Assembly: GCF_000189635.1 (NCBI RefSeq)
Contig: NW_002476250.1
Span: 496,001-560,000, forward strand
From: Tetrahymena thermophila SB210
Lineage: Eukaryota; Ciliophora; Oligohymenophorea; Hymenostomatida; Tetrahymenidae
Direction of reading: 5' to 3'
DNA length: 64,000 bases
Shown here: positions 24,957 through 35,874 of the stretch, piece by piece
Numbering within the stretch: the stretch's first letter is position 1
How the letters are laid out: each line of letters starts with the position of its first letter
Program-made: the position numbers and the translations under genes
Notes under the pieces: model-generated
What the model was told of the DNA's origin: nothing
The model's database searches: none
What the model saw: only the letters and a program-made list of their open reading frames with translations

Positions 24957-25029
24957 TGGAGAACCTGGGCATTGATCCCAGTGCCTCTCGTATGCTAAAC
25001 GAGCGCTCTACCATTTGAGCTAGATCCCC
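24957..25029 (-). tRNA. tRNA-Ala, anticodon AGC
   Basis: The minus strand folds into a complete 73-nt cloverleaf. It has an acceptor stem GGGGATC/GTTCTCC, a D arm GCTC..GAGC, and an anticodon stem CTCGT/ACGAG with loop TTAGCAT (anticodon AGC). A 5-nt variable loop, a T stem CTGGG/CCCAG with loop ATCAATG, and discriminator A73 complete it. The third acceptor pair is G3:U70, the classic alanine identity element, which agrees with the anticodon. Oddities are A54 instead of T54 in the T loop, G60 and a T6:T67 mismatch. No intron. CCA is not encoded, as expected in eukaryotes. Confidence 0.92.
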
Positions 25030-25697
25030 TTACAATTTAATTAAAAAAACCACAAATATATATTTAACTATTTTCATAAATTAAAAATCTAATCATTTTA
25101 TCATAGAAATATTAGTTTCATTTTTTCCAAGTTTGGAGCATAGAATGTCAAGCAAGTAAGTATAAAGTAATTATGATTAAATGACTCAGAATAATTATTA
25201 TCAGATATTAATTAATTAATTAAAATCTTTAATTATATAACAATATTAAAACCAAATTTTAATCAGAGAATCTGAAAATAAATAAAATAAACTTAAATAA
25301 TCAATATATACTCATTATTTGTTTATTTTATCAAAATATGTTAATAAAATATAAAAAATTAAAAAATAAATAAATAAATATTTTTATAATTTTAATTAAA
25401 TCCTATCCTTACTATTTATTTACATTTTATTTTTATATTATGTTTTAGTAAAAAATAATATTTCAAGTTTTTGAATAATTTTATAATGTTTTTATAGGAT
25501 AAAATTCTTAAACATTTAAATCCTTTTAATTTAATCTTTGATGGTTTATCATCAATCAATCAAACAAATTTATAAATATCTTTTTGATTTTTAATTAATT
25601 AATAAATTAACTTTTTATAAGATTATCAAAATATTATCTCTAAAGTTTATAAGTAGATATATAATCTGTAATTTCTGAGAGGCATTATTACTAAAAT
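25030..25697. other. Intergenic, no gene seen
   Basis: AT-rich divergent region between the tRNA and the methylthiotransferase gene, expected to carry the promoter of the latter. No other feature recognised. Confidence 0.5.
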
Positions 25698-27953
25698 ATG
25701 AGATCATTAATTAAAACAGCTTTCAAATAGGTTTCAGGATTGAATAATTATAAAGCAATACCTTCAGGCTTGAAAAAATATTTTTCAACTTAGCAAAAGG
25801 CAGATTTAAAAGACATACCTATGCTTGATGAGTTTATGAAGCAGCAAAGTATTATTACTAATGTTTAAAATAATAATATAAATTTATTTAAGATGCAAAC
25901 AAATGCAGAATTTTGAATAATTTTATTTTAATATTTAATTAATACAAAGGAGAGCCTATTAAAGAATCAGACTTAGAAGAAACTTAAATTCCCTACTTAA
26001 ATAAAACATAATTCGATAGTTAAAAAAAATATTTTATTGAGACATATGGATGCTAAATGAATGAGTCTGACACAGAAATTATTAGTGGAATTTTGTAAAA
26101 AGCCGGCTTTGTTAGAGAAAGTAATTTAGATAATGCAGATATAGTATTTTTAAATACTTGTGCTATCAGAGAAGGAGCTGAAAATAAAATTTGGAAACGT
26201 TTGGAGAATATTCGTGCCTACAAACGCAAAGAAAAAAAGTAGCTTATAACAGGAGTTTTAGGGTGCATGGCTGAAAGATTAAAAGATAAATTAGTCGAAA
26301 AAAATAAAGTAGTAGACATTATTGTAGGTCCTGATGCTTACAGAGATCTACCACGTCTTATATAAAGTTTAGATGTAAAAATTTTATAACTAACTAACTA
26401 AATAAATAAAATAAATTGTTATTAAAATATTTTTGATTTAATTTGAAGAAATTAAATTTCTACTTCAGAATATTCTATCTATCTTTTTAATTCAAAATTG
26501 TTTATTTTTAAAAATAAATAGCCTTCAACTGATGATTATTCTATTAATGTTCAATTATCTTTAGAAGAGACCTATGCTGACATTGTTCCTGTAAGATAAA
26601 ATCCTGATAGTTGTTAGGCTTTCGTCTCTATTATGAGAGGCTGTAATAATATGTGCTCTTTCTGCATTGTACCATTTACCCGTGGTAGAGAAAGATCTAG
26701 AGATATTTAGAGTATTGTTGAAGAAGTAAAAATGCTTGCAAACTAAGGAGTTAAAGAAATCACTTTACTAGGTTAAAATGTTAATAGCTATTTTGATAAA
26801 GAAGCTGAAGGATATGAAGATCTTGATCATTTAAATTCAGAGGGATTTAAAGAAACCTTCAAGCTTAGAAAAGTAATTAGAGCTTTATTAAACAGTTTAT
26901 TGGTATTTTATAATTATTGAATATAAATTAGGGTAAAGGTGCAAGATTTGCTCATCTTTTAGAAGAAGTTGCTAAAGCTGCTCCTGAAGTCAGATTTAGA
27001 TTTACTTCTCCCCACCCTAAAGATTTCCCAGATCCTGTACTTTAAGTTATTAAAAAATACCCAAATATAGCCAAGAAGTAAACAAATTTTTTACTTATTC
27101 TCATATTCTATTTTTGATAATATTTTTGTTTAGTTTACACATGCCAGCCTAAAGTGGAAATACCGAAATGCTTACTCGTATGAGAAGAAACTATTCAAGA
27201 GAAAATTACATAAATCTTGTAGATCACATCAAATAAACCATTCCTGGAATTACACTTTCAAGTGATTTTATTTGTGGTTTTTGTGGAGAAACTGACCAAG
27301 AATTTTAAGACACCTTAACTTTATTAGAATATGTTAAGTACGAAAACGCATTCTTGTTTGCATATAGTTTGAGAGAAAAAACCCATGCACATAGACATTA
27401 TTAAGGTATTAAATTTTTAGAATAAAATAGATTTTATTGATTAAAATAAAAATTAGATGATGTGCCAGAAGAAGTTAAAAAATAGAGACTATAATAAATG
27501 ATAGATGTTTTCCATAAAAATTAAGAATTAGTTAATAAATAGGAAGTGGGAAGGTGAAATTTTAATTTAATTTCTATTAAAAGAATTAACAATATTTTTA
27601 TTATTACTAGAATTCATCTTGTTTTAGTTGAAGGAAAAGGCAAATTCGAGAACTAAATTAGAGGAAGAACTGACACTAATAAAAGAGTTATTTTCAACTC
27701 ATTAACAACTTGCTCTTCAGAAATACCTGAAGACTTATCCCATAGTGATGAGCAATTAAAGGAATTCCTGATGAAATAATAAATAGAATAAAGCATAAAT
27801 TAAGGAGACTAAAATAAAATTTACAATGGTGACTTTGTTCTTGCTAGAGTTGATTCTGTTTCAGTAAGATCTCTTTTCTGCACTCCCATAGCAAAGTGTT
27901 CTATTTCTTAATTTGCTAAACTATCTAAAAACAACCCTTTTATTTAATTCTGA
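25698..27953 (+). CDS. Mitochondrial tRNA methylthiotransferase, MiaB/CDK5RAP1 family
   Basis: Seven exons (25698-25848, 25950-26374, 26522-26872, 26932-27077, 27134-27405, 27457-27553, 27611-27953) join in phase to 594 residues. The N-terminal methylthiotransferase domain has its three cysteines in [23 protein letters not shown] and [10 protein letters not shown]. The radical-SAM domain has the CxxxCxxC motif in [20 protein letters not shown], which binds the SAM-coordinated 4Fe-4S cluster. The motifs ITLLGQNVNSY and LHMPAQSGN and a C-terminal TRAM-like segment ([18 protein letters not shown]) complete the family layout. The enzyme converts i6A37 to ms2i6A37 in tRNA. The basic, Ser-rich and acid-free N-terminus ([14 protein letters not shown]) fits a mitochondrial targeting peptide, as in CDK5RAP1. 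Length is normal for the family. Confidence 0.93.
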
Positions 27954-28318
27954 TTTCTCTTAATTTAATTTAACTGCATTTAATTCTAAGCTAGTATATT
28001 TATTTGTATTTGATTATAAACGACTCAATTTATTAAAAAAATTTAATATTTTTTACTTTTTATTTTTAAGCTGAATTTAAAATTATTTTTTAATTTAATT
28101 TTGAAATTTTATAAAAAAATGTTTTTTCTTTATAAAAATATTTTGAAAAATAATAAATTTATTCTGTAATATATATTATTTTTGATGATTAAATTGTTAA
28201 TTTAAGAGAAAATATATTTCTTATTATTAAATACACAAATATACTAATTACTCAATTGGAAAACTTTAAATTAGAAAATAAGAATAGATTTTTAAAAGTT
28301 AAATAATTAATTATATTA
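27954..28318. other. Convergent spacer, no gene seen
   Basis: AT-rich sequence between two convergent genes, probably both 3' untranslated regions. Confidence 0.5.
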
Positions 28319-31300
28319 TCATTAAAAAAAGTTTTATACAATCTGCTAATCTATATCTTAAAATTCAGTCGACTTCTATGAATTGTTTGAAGATCCTTCA
28401 AGAATTTTCTAAAAGTTATGCTTTATTTCTATTATTGAGTTTTAATTGTTGATTATCTTAGCTAACTTGTATATATTTATAATTTATAAAGTTTTTAAAA
28501 TGGTAAAACAGTATTTTGGATTTGTAAAATATCCTTTCAAAACATTCAAATAAACTTTTTCTGCTATTCTTAAATTTGTTTGTTTAATAAACTCAGTTAA
28601 AAGATTGAAAGACCCAATAAAATCGTAAAAATTAAAGTGGATAAAGATGTCGGCCTAACCTTTAAGCCATTTTTATAGTTAGAGATCACCAAAAATAATA
28701 TAGTATCTTAGCATGTAATTCATTATCATATCTTCTTCAAAAGAGTTTTAGTTACTTTTCAAGAAAAACATACTATTTTTCTTATATCCTAGTACCTCTT
28801 CCTGTAAGCGCTTTGTAATATCGTTTTAATTTATCTGCTTTAAGATTACTTCGTCAACTTTGCTTTTGTTGCTATTTAAGCGCAAAAAAGATTCTATAAG
28901 CTAAAGCAATTAATGGATTTTTATTTTTTATTAGTAGCTTTAGCTCTTATTATACTCTTAGTAAATTACAATTATGATAATCAACCTCAATGTCTAAATT
29001 AAGCAAGAGTATTCTTATAAATTATTTAGTTGTTCACATTTCTATTCTAACATTTCTTGAGCTATCATACTAGATTATTCTTCTTTTTGATTTATATCTT
29101 CTTGCAAAATAATTTATTACTAATTTTAAAGTATTTAATCAGTAATTTTTTACTTTGACTTATCAATTGTCTTGCTTTAAACTTTATTTTTTTATTAATC
29201 ATGGCTTTGATTGCTCTGATTTTCTTAAATTTAATAGTGTAAGTCAAAATTATTAAATTAATAGTATTCTTTCAGATAAATTAATTTGGTTATTTCTTTT
29301 TCGCTTACTTGGTATACTTTTTTTTTATTTGATAGGACTTCGTTTTAGACTACTGGTAAATATATTTATGGATATATATTTGTAAAGATATAAATGAAAT
29401 CATAATTAACTCCACCTTTAACGCTGTATTCAAGTAGTTCTAAAATTTTTACTTCAAGATTGCATAACTTGTAGTACATCAGAATTAAACTAAATACAAT
29501 TAGAAATCTTTATCTTTTACTGCAAGAAAAAGGATCAAAAGCTAAAAGCATTTACTCTTTCTTTTTAATATTCTTTTTCTAAAATAGATAGCTATAAGAT
29601 TTTTCCATGTAAGGTAAATTATCTCTGTTCAAAAAGTATTAGCAAAAGATATTGTAATCGTCTTAAACAGAGGTTGCTACAGCACACTCCTTAAATTATG
29701 AATATTTCAAAGTTAAAAGGACATCTTTTATTACTAATCCTCTCAATATATCAGTCAATATTTGCTGTTGCTCTTTTTTTAAGCTTTTTAAAATTTCAAA
29801 ATGGTTGTTATAAATTTTATAATAGTTGCCCGAATATTCTTGCAAACTTAGTTCTTCTTGTAAGAATATTTTAACCCCTTTTGATTAAATTTATTGTAAA
29901 AAGTTTTTATTCAATTCATCTTAATTAGTATGAATTATTGGAGTTGTATATTAATAATTAGATCTGGTACTCTTTTAAGAAGAAGTAGGGCTTAAAGGTT
30001 CTCTTGAAGATTTTAAGCTATTGAAACTAGAATCTAGGTTATTCTACTCACTACTTTGATTGTTGAAATTTTATTGATCTTCAAATTAAAGCTAATCAGT
30101 TTATCTAATGCTTACTTCAAAATTAATATTTTAAATCTCTTCATTTTGTATGTTTTAAAATCTATCTGTAAAATTAAAATAAGGTTAAGCTAAAGATTGC
30201 ATTGCAGGTAATGATAAATTTAGAATTGGATTTAAATTGTTTTGTATTTTGTTAGCAGGATTTAGAATTTAATTTTATTAGCTTTCTTTAGAATAAGATT
30301 AAGGTTTATTAGAAGGTTCAGCTTTAAGGATATTCTTTTCTTGTACTTTATTCTTTTAAATGGTTAATTATTTATTGGATTCTTCTTACAAAATTTAATT
30401 TTTTTTAGTTGCAACTAACTAACTTAATTATTTTAAATCTAAATCATAGTCTAAATCTTCATCCTATTCTTATTATACTTAATTTGGATCTTGAGTAAAC
30501 ATCAATTAATTATTCAAGTTCATTTCTTATTTTTACTAAATTATCTAACTTTACAAGATATTTTTTTATTATTCTGACTAAGGAGCTACCTAATAGTTAT
30601 ATTTTTTAATTATTTCATCTATTGTAGATATAGATTTTTTTGGTTTCTTTTTAATCTTAATGTCATCATCTTATTCAGGATCTGTTTCTTATTTGTTTTG
30701 TAGTATTAGAGTATCTTTAATTTATTTTTATTAGTCTTATTTGTTTTTTCCTATCAATAAGTTATTTTTTTAAGTTTGTGGCTAATTTTAAAGCTAGTTG
30801 TTTATTACTTACTTTGTTTATGTATTTTTTATATCAAAATTGATAAGTTTTTAATTTTAATTTAACTTTAAATTTGCATTGCCCTGTTTAACAAGCTAGT
30901 TTTAAATATCTTATTTTTATTCTTGCTTTTCTTTTAACTTTCTTTCTTTTCTCTCTTTTACTTATTTGATTTCTTTCAAATTTGTATTTAAATTACTCTT
31001 CGTCTGTAAAATTTAATCATCATTTTAATTTTTAATCAAACCAGAAACAGTTTGATTGAGATTTTCTCTTTTATCATCTTATTTTAATCTTTCATTTTCA
31101 GTATCTTATTTCTACGTTTTTATAATTTTATTATTTTATTCTTCAATAATCATTAGAGATTTTTAGTTTTATTTGTCTTTCTAATTACCAATTACAAAGT
31201 CATTTTAAATAACTGTTTTGCTTGTTTATTATTATTCATTTATATTCTTTTTTTAAAATGAATTATTTAGTTTTTCGTTTGTTTAAAAATCATCTAATTA

Positions 31301-34186
31301 TTTTATTTCACTTTGGATTTAAGATTTTTAATTTTCTATTTAACAAACTAAACTTTCATTTTTTTCTTAGATTAGATCTTCATTTTTCATATCTTTCTAG
31401 CATCTTTCTCCATCATCTTTTTCTTAAGATATATTCGTTTTTTAAAATGAATTATTTAGTTTTTCGTTTGTTTAAAAATCATTTAATTATTTTATTTCCC
31501 TTTAAATTTAAGAATTTTAATTTTCGATTTAACAAACTAAATTTTCATTATTTTTTTAGATTAGATCTTCATTTTTCATATCTTTCTAGCATCTTTCTGT
31601 ATCATCTTTTTCTTAAGATATAAAATCAGTTGCTATTGTAGTATTATCATTCATTTTTTATTCCTAAATTTATTACTAATCTATTTCAATGTCTATTTGC
31701 TAGATTGCAACTTATTCATTATCCTAAATATCATTACTAAAGCTTTTATTAATAGGAGAAGTATTATAATCATAGTTAAAATTTTAATTTTGATTCTTTA
31801 TTTCATGTAGCTCTTAAAATTAGCTTTGGTTCAGTGTGTTTGGATGAAGAATTAAATTTGTTTCACCTTTCGATATAACTTTTTGCATTTCATCTGAAAA
31901 TTATTGAGACATTTTTTACAAAATTTTTTCTTATTCTTTTAATAAATTAGATTAGAAAGCTTGCAGTTATGATTCCATAATCTATTTTATTGTTTATTAT
32001 TAGCCATGCATAGATTCAAAAAATATTTACGTTTGCTTTGAGCTTGCTTATTAGTTGCCAACTTATTAGTTTGCTATTTCTAAAATTTTATCTTGTTTTG
32101 TTATTAAACTAGTTATATCAGAACCTTAGCTATTTATATTTTCATAAGTCTTTTCTAATATCTGTGATATATTATCTATTTTTTTCTTGCTTTCAAGCAG
32201 AATCTCTTCATTTAGTTTTATTTTTTTAACAATTTACTCCTCATAATGACTATTTTAATAACCTACTTGAGAATTAGCAGTATTAGAAAGTTTTGTCTAT
32301 TCTATTTATATTTCCTCTATACTTTCCTAAAATTATACCTATTTTTTTTACTATTTGATAGCTTTTACCTTGTTATTTAGATCTTAATCTTAACTTTTTA
32401 CCTATCCAATTTACTATTAAGAAATAGCATTTTATTTTTATTAATTTGAACTTATTAAAATTTCTTACTATTACTTGCTTTCTTAATATTATTTATCAAC
32501 CTAGTCTTTGAATACCTGCTCAGTTTAAGAATCAAAATTGTCTTAAAATGCATCTAGCATTTCATCTTTTTCAAGACTTGCTGATTTAGATTTCTGATTA
32601 TTTTCTAAAAATTTACTAAGTTCAATAATTCTTTTGGTTTTTTTATCTATCTCATCTTACTATTCTCTTATTTTTTATCTTAACTCTTCCATAATTTAAT
32701 TATTCTAAGATTTTAATTCACTTTTGTTTTATTTTATTTTTAAATTTTGCTATTTTAGCTAGCCTTCTAGAGCTACAATTTCTTATTTATATTTTAATAT
32801 TTCATTATTCTTATTTGATAATTCGCTTTAATATTTTTTTTCCTATTCTAGAAAGCTTTCGCTCTAAGCTTTTAAATTTCTGATTTGCTCATCTTATATG
32901 TCTATTTGCAATTTATATTTTTTATTCTCTTTAATCAAAGTATCAGTATCTATTATTTGAAGTTTCAGCTACTTTATATGATCAGGCAGATTAAAAAATT
33001 GATTGTTTATTTAATCTTAACAATGATCGCTTCTTATTTAGTACTATTACTAATTTATTTTGTATTAATTATCCTAATAATGGTTTTAATTAATGTTTTA
33101 GTTATCATCTTAAACATTATTGTATTAAGAATTAACTGTGTTAGTGTTTTATTGTGCACTATACTATTACTTAGAGTCTTCATGAAATTCCTAATTTTCT
33201 TGTAATTAGTTGTATTTTGAAGACTGATCATAATAATTCTAATCCTGAAACTAAACATTTTCTTCTTCTTCCTCTTCATCAAAGTATTGGTATTAATTAT
33301 CTCCTCCTTCTTAATCAACATGATTATCTTTGATTTTGACTTGTTAATTTTACGTATTGCTTTATTGCATAATGTTATTTTACTAAAATACTTAATTAGG
33401 TTATTAGTAATTTAAATAATAATTTTAATTTGTTGGATTATTTTAATTGCTATTTATAATATTATTATTATCATTTATCATAGTAGGTATATTTTCATTG
33501 TCATTTTCATCTTCATTCTAATCATAATCCTCCTATCCGCTGTAAATATTTTCTTCATAATCTGTTTATGCTTGTTGACTTTCTTAGACTTCATGATTAT
33601 TTCCTGAAATGTCACTGTTGTGGGTTTTTTCGTTCATTTATTCATATATTTTATCTTACTCTTAATTGAAGGGATGATCTAAATTTTGAATTTCAGGTGA
33701 CATTTTAGTAGTTAAGTTGAAATTATTATTTATTTCCTTTTCAGTTTAACTTTATTCCTGCTGCATTTCTTCATTTGTGTTATTCAGCTCATTCTAAAAT
33801 TTTTAATAATGAGATTAGTGATCAAATCTTATTCTAAAATTATCTTACTATAATGACAAATAATTATCAGATAAACTAAAAACATTTGTGCCATTTCTGT
33901 ACTTATCAAAAAATGGCTATCCTAATTTTACCTAATCCATATTTTCTTGAATGCATGTTTATTCCCTTTAATTTTCAACTTCAGCAATTTGAATTTTATC
34001 CATCCCTCCTAACCTTGGTCTATTAATTGTTGATAAAGCTATCTACGATGATAAAGGAGGCTATATATACTGCTATTCTTCGTTTTAAATATCTACCTAA
34101 TTATCTATCATAGAATATCTCAATAAATTATTTGAAATCTAATTAAAAGTTTTACCCTAAGATTGAATTTTATTAGACTGGTTCAT
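28319..34186 (-). CDS. Giant intronless coiled-coil protein, 1955 residues
   Basis: With TAA/TAG as Gln the frame is open without interruption from ATG at 34184-34186 to TGA at 28319-28321, exactly 1956 codons. The first roughly 430 residues are acidic, Asn/Gln-rich and low in complexity. From about residue 430 to 1200 the sequence is strongly heptad-like and rich in Lys, Glu, Gln, Leu and Ile, a long coiled coil. A second low-complexity region follows. The C-terminal 500 residues are more globular, with hydrophobic segments such as LRLIIIIVIY and IFIHFNFYDFIGSFNLL. No known domain is recognised. Ciliate proteins of this make-up are often cytoskeletal or basal-body scaffolds, which is only an analogy. 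It holds a perfect-phase duplication of 63 residues (listed separately). The lack of any intron over 5.9 kb is unusual among its neighbours. Confidence 0.85.
31239..31625 (-). repeat. Internal 189-bp (63-codon) tandem duplication in the coiled coil
   Basis: Two adjacent units begin with ISQEKDDTERCQKDMKN and ISQEKDDGERCQKDMKN and end in KLNNSFQK. By eye they differ at about 8 of 63 residues. The repeat keeps phase and length divisible by three, and is visible at DNA level as well, so the duplication is fairly recent. Unit borders are approximate to a few bases. Confidence 0.85.
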
Positions 34187-34358
34187 TGTAAATAAAATCA
34201 GAATATTAAAACTCTACCAATCTTTTTACTTTTATATTTTAATGTGACTAAAATTTATAATCTTAATTGTCTAATAAATACAAATTAAAGCTCTTACAAT
34301 AAAACAATTCACTAATCTAATTTTGAATAATAATATTAATTTTTCTAATTATAACCTT

Positions 34359-34408
34359 CCTACCTACCTACCTACCTACCTACCTACCTACCTACCTACC
34401 TACCTACC
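34359..34408. repeat. (CCTA)n microsatellite, about 12.5 units
   Basis: Uninterrupted CCTACCTA tract of 50 nt, 173 nt upstream of the start codon of the giant coiled-coil gene (TAGG on its coding strand). It stands out as the only C-rich simple repeat in an AT-rich spacer. It is not the ciliate telomere repeat (CCCCAA). Confidence 0.95.
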
Positions 34409-34763
34409 AACCAGTTGAAAAGCTATTACTAATATAATTTTTAATGATATGATTAAATAAATCTAACTAATTGAATCGCAAATATTCTCCAACAAATTAT
34501 TAATTAATATTTATTTATTTATTAATTAATTTTATTTACCTCATTTCAACAAAAAACAAAAGCGAGAATAATGTGTTTGAAAAATGTATTAAAATGTTTT
34601 AGATAAATAAATTATAAATCAAAATATTGAAAGACTAAAATATAGGCTAAATATAAGTAAGTAAGTACCTTAATAATATTCATTTATACGCACAAGAAAT
34701 CTATCCGAAATATTAATATTTTCTTACAATTTTTGATGTATAGAAAAATTAATTATTTTTATA

Positions 34764-34800
34764 AATCAAACTCGCTTCGGCTGGGTTAGCACATAATTCA
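34764..34800 (+). ncRNA. GC-rich island with U6-snRNA-like 5' end (candidate or degenerate)
   Basis: CTCGCTTCGGC followed after six bases by AGCACATAA closely matches the start of U6 snRNA, where a CUCGCUUCGGC stem-loop arm runs directly into AGCACAUA. A TTTTTATAAAT box lies just upstream. The rest of U6, in particular the ACAGAGA box and the internal stem-loop, is not recognisable downstream; only a loose CAGAGAGATGAGAG is present. Chance, a U6 fragment or another RNA are all possible. Confidence 0.2.
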
Positions 34801-35286
34801 AAGCAAATTTTTTAACAAGATTTATTGATCAGAGAGATGAGAGGGAAAAAAAAATTTACTAAAAGAAAAAAGTACAAATTTCTGAATCTATTAGAATAAT
34901 TGTGAAAATTTTTGAAATTTTCTATCATAACCTTATTTAACTTATTTCTAAACGATTACCTTCTAAAAATGGCTAAAATGAAATATATTTCTATTTCTAA
35001 AGATTGAATAAGATTTAATTCATCAAATAAAAAATAATTATAAGATGAATTGCTGGTAATGAGAATATATAAAAAGTATCATTTTATATTTGGTCTCAGT
35101 AGTTGCTACACAATGTGCTATTTGATTAATTTCAGAAATCATTAGTATTATCTCAAAAAGTCCTAAAGATATGATACTCTGATCATTAAAGGCTTAGCTA
35201 TCAGCAGCAAAAAGAAATAAAAAAATTTATTAAAAAATATCATAAAAAAGATAATAAATAGTTAATTAAATAAGAAAACTTTTTAA

Positions 35287-35874
35287 ATGGATACCCTTAC
35301 TACCAAGATCACTGTTAAGTCTGCTACTGGTGATGCAGTTGAATTCGATGCTAAGATTTGCGAATTGTGTGATTTAATCAACAACATGCCCGACAAATCT
35401 TAACCCCTCACCACTGATATCTCCACTGAACTTTTAAATCTTATTAAGTCATTCGCTGAAAAGCACAGTTATGACAAGAAGTCAATGACTTACTGCTTCC
35501 CTACCATTAGCAATTCCATCAAGGCAAACATTAGTGACAAGTCTTATGAACTCCTTAAGGATCACATTGTCGAAGGTAGCATCTCTGAAACTGCCAAGAG
35601 ACTTGCTCCCCTCATCAATGCTGCTGATGTTTTGAGATTCCGTAAGTTGTACACCACCTTAAACATCGTTTTGGTTACCCCCTTACACATCGACGAATCC
35701 GAAAAGGCAGTTAAGGAATTCATGGATAACCACAACTTGAAGGAAGATGAAGACTTCAATGCTGAAAAGATTAACCAAGCCATTCAAGAAAACAACGAAT
35801 TATTCGAACTTGTTGTTGCAAGATTTGCCAAGAACGTTGAAGAATTAGATAGAATCCAAGGTGTCACTGATTGA
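35287..35874 (+). CDS. SKP1-like (BTB/POZ fold) protein, 195 residues, highly biased codons
   Basis: Single exon from ATG 35287 to TGA 35872-35874. The N-terminal half (FDAKICELCDLINNM, then ISTELLNLIKSFAEKH) follows the SKP1 pattern of a short beta strand, a modification-sensitive loop and the helices around the conserved hydrophobic core. The second half has LAPLINAADVLRFRKL, comparable to the LxxLILAANYLDIKxL helix of SKP1. It ends with an acidic ENNELFE-type tail helix, comparable to the RKENxW region. Identity is low, so a SKP1-like adaptor of SCF ubiquitin ligases is a reasonable guess but a divergent BTB protein is possible. Codon use is unlike all neighbours: many C-ending codons (ATC, AAC, ACC, TTC) and only one TAA and no TAG, which marks highly expressed ciliate genes. 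No intron. Confidence 0.7.

Larger units (their letters stand above)
34187..35286. other. Divergent intergenic region with simple repeat and a GC-richer island
   Basis: About 1.1 kb between divergent genes, so it should carry two promoters. It contains the (CCTA)n tract at 34359-34408 and a short GC-rich island at 34771-34795 (both listed). A patch at 35040-35215 is less A/T-pure and lies within 250 nt of the SKP1-like start codon, so it may be its promoter or 5' leader. Confidence 0.5.

Noticed and set aside
28319-30000. C-terminal hydrophobic segments of the giant protein as a cation channel
   Set aside because: Only one or two short hydrophobic stretches; no channel signature or multiple membrane helices.
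31222-31623. 133-codon hydrophobic ORF on the + strand with an internal repeat
   Set aside because: Antisense shadow of the coiled-coil gene; the repeat it shows is the real duplication on the minus strand.
34359-34408. Internal telomere-like tract
   Set aside because: The repeat is CCTA, not the ciliate CCCCAA/CCCCAAA telomere unit, and genes continue on both sides.
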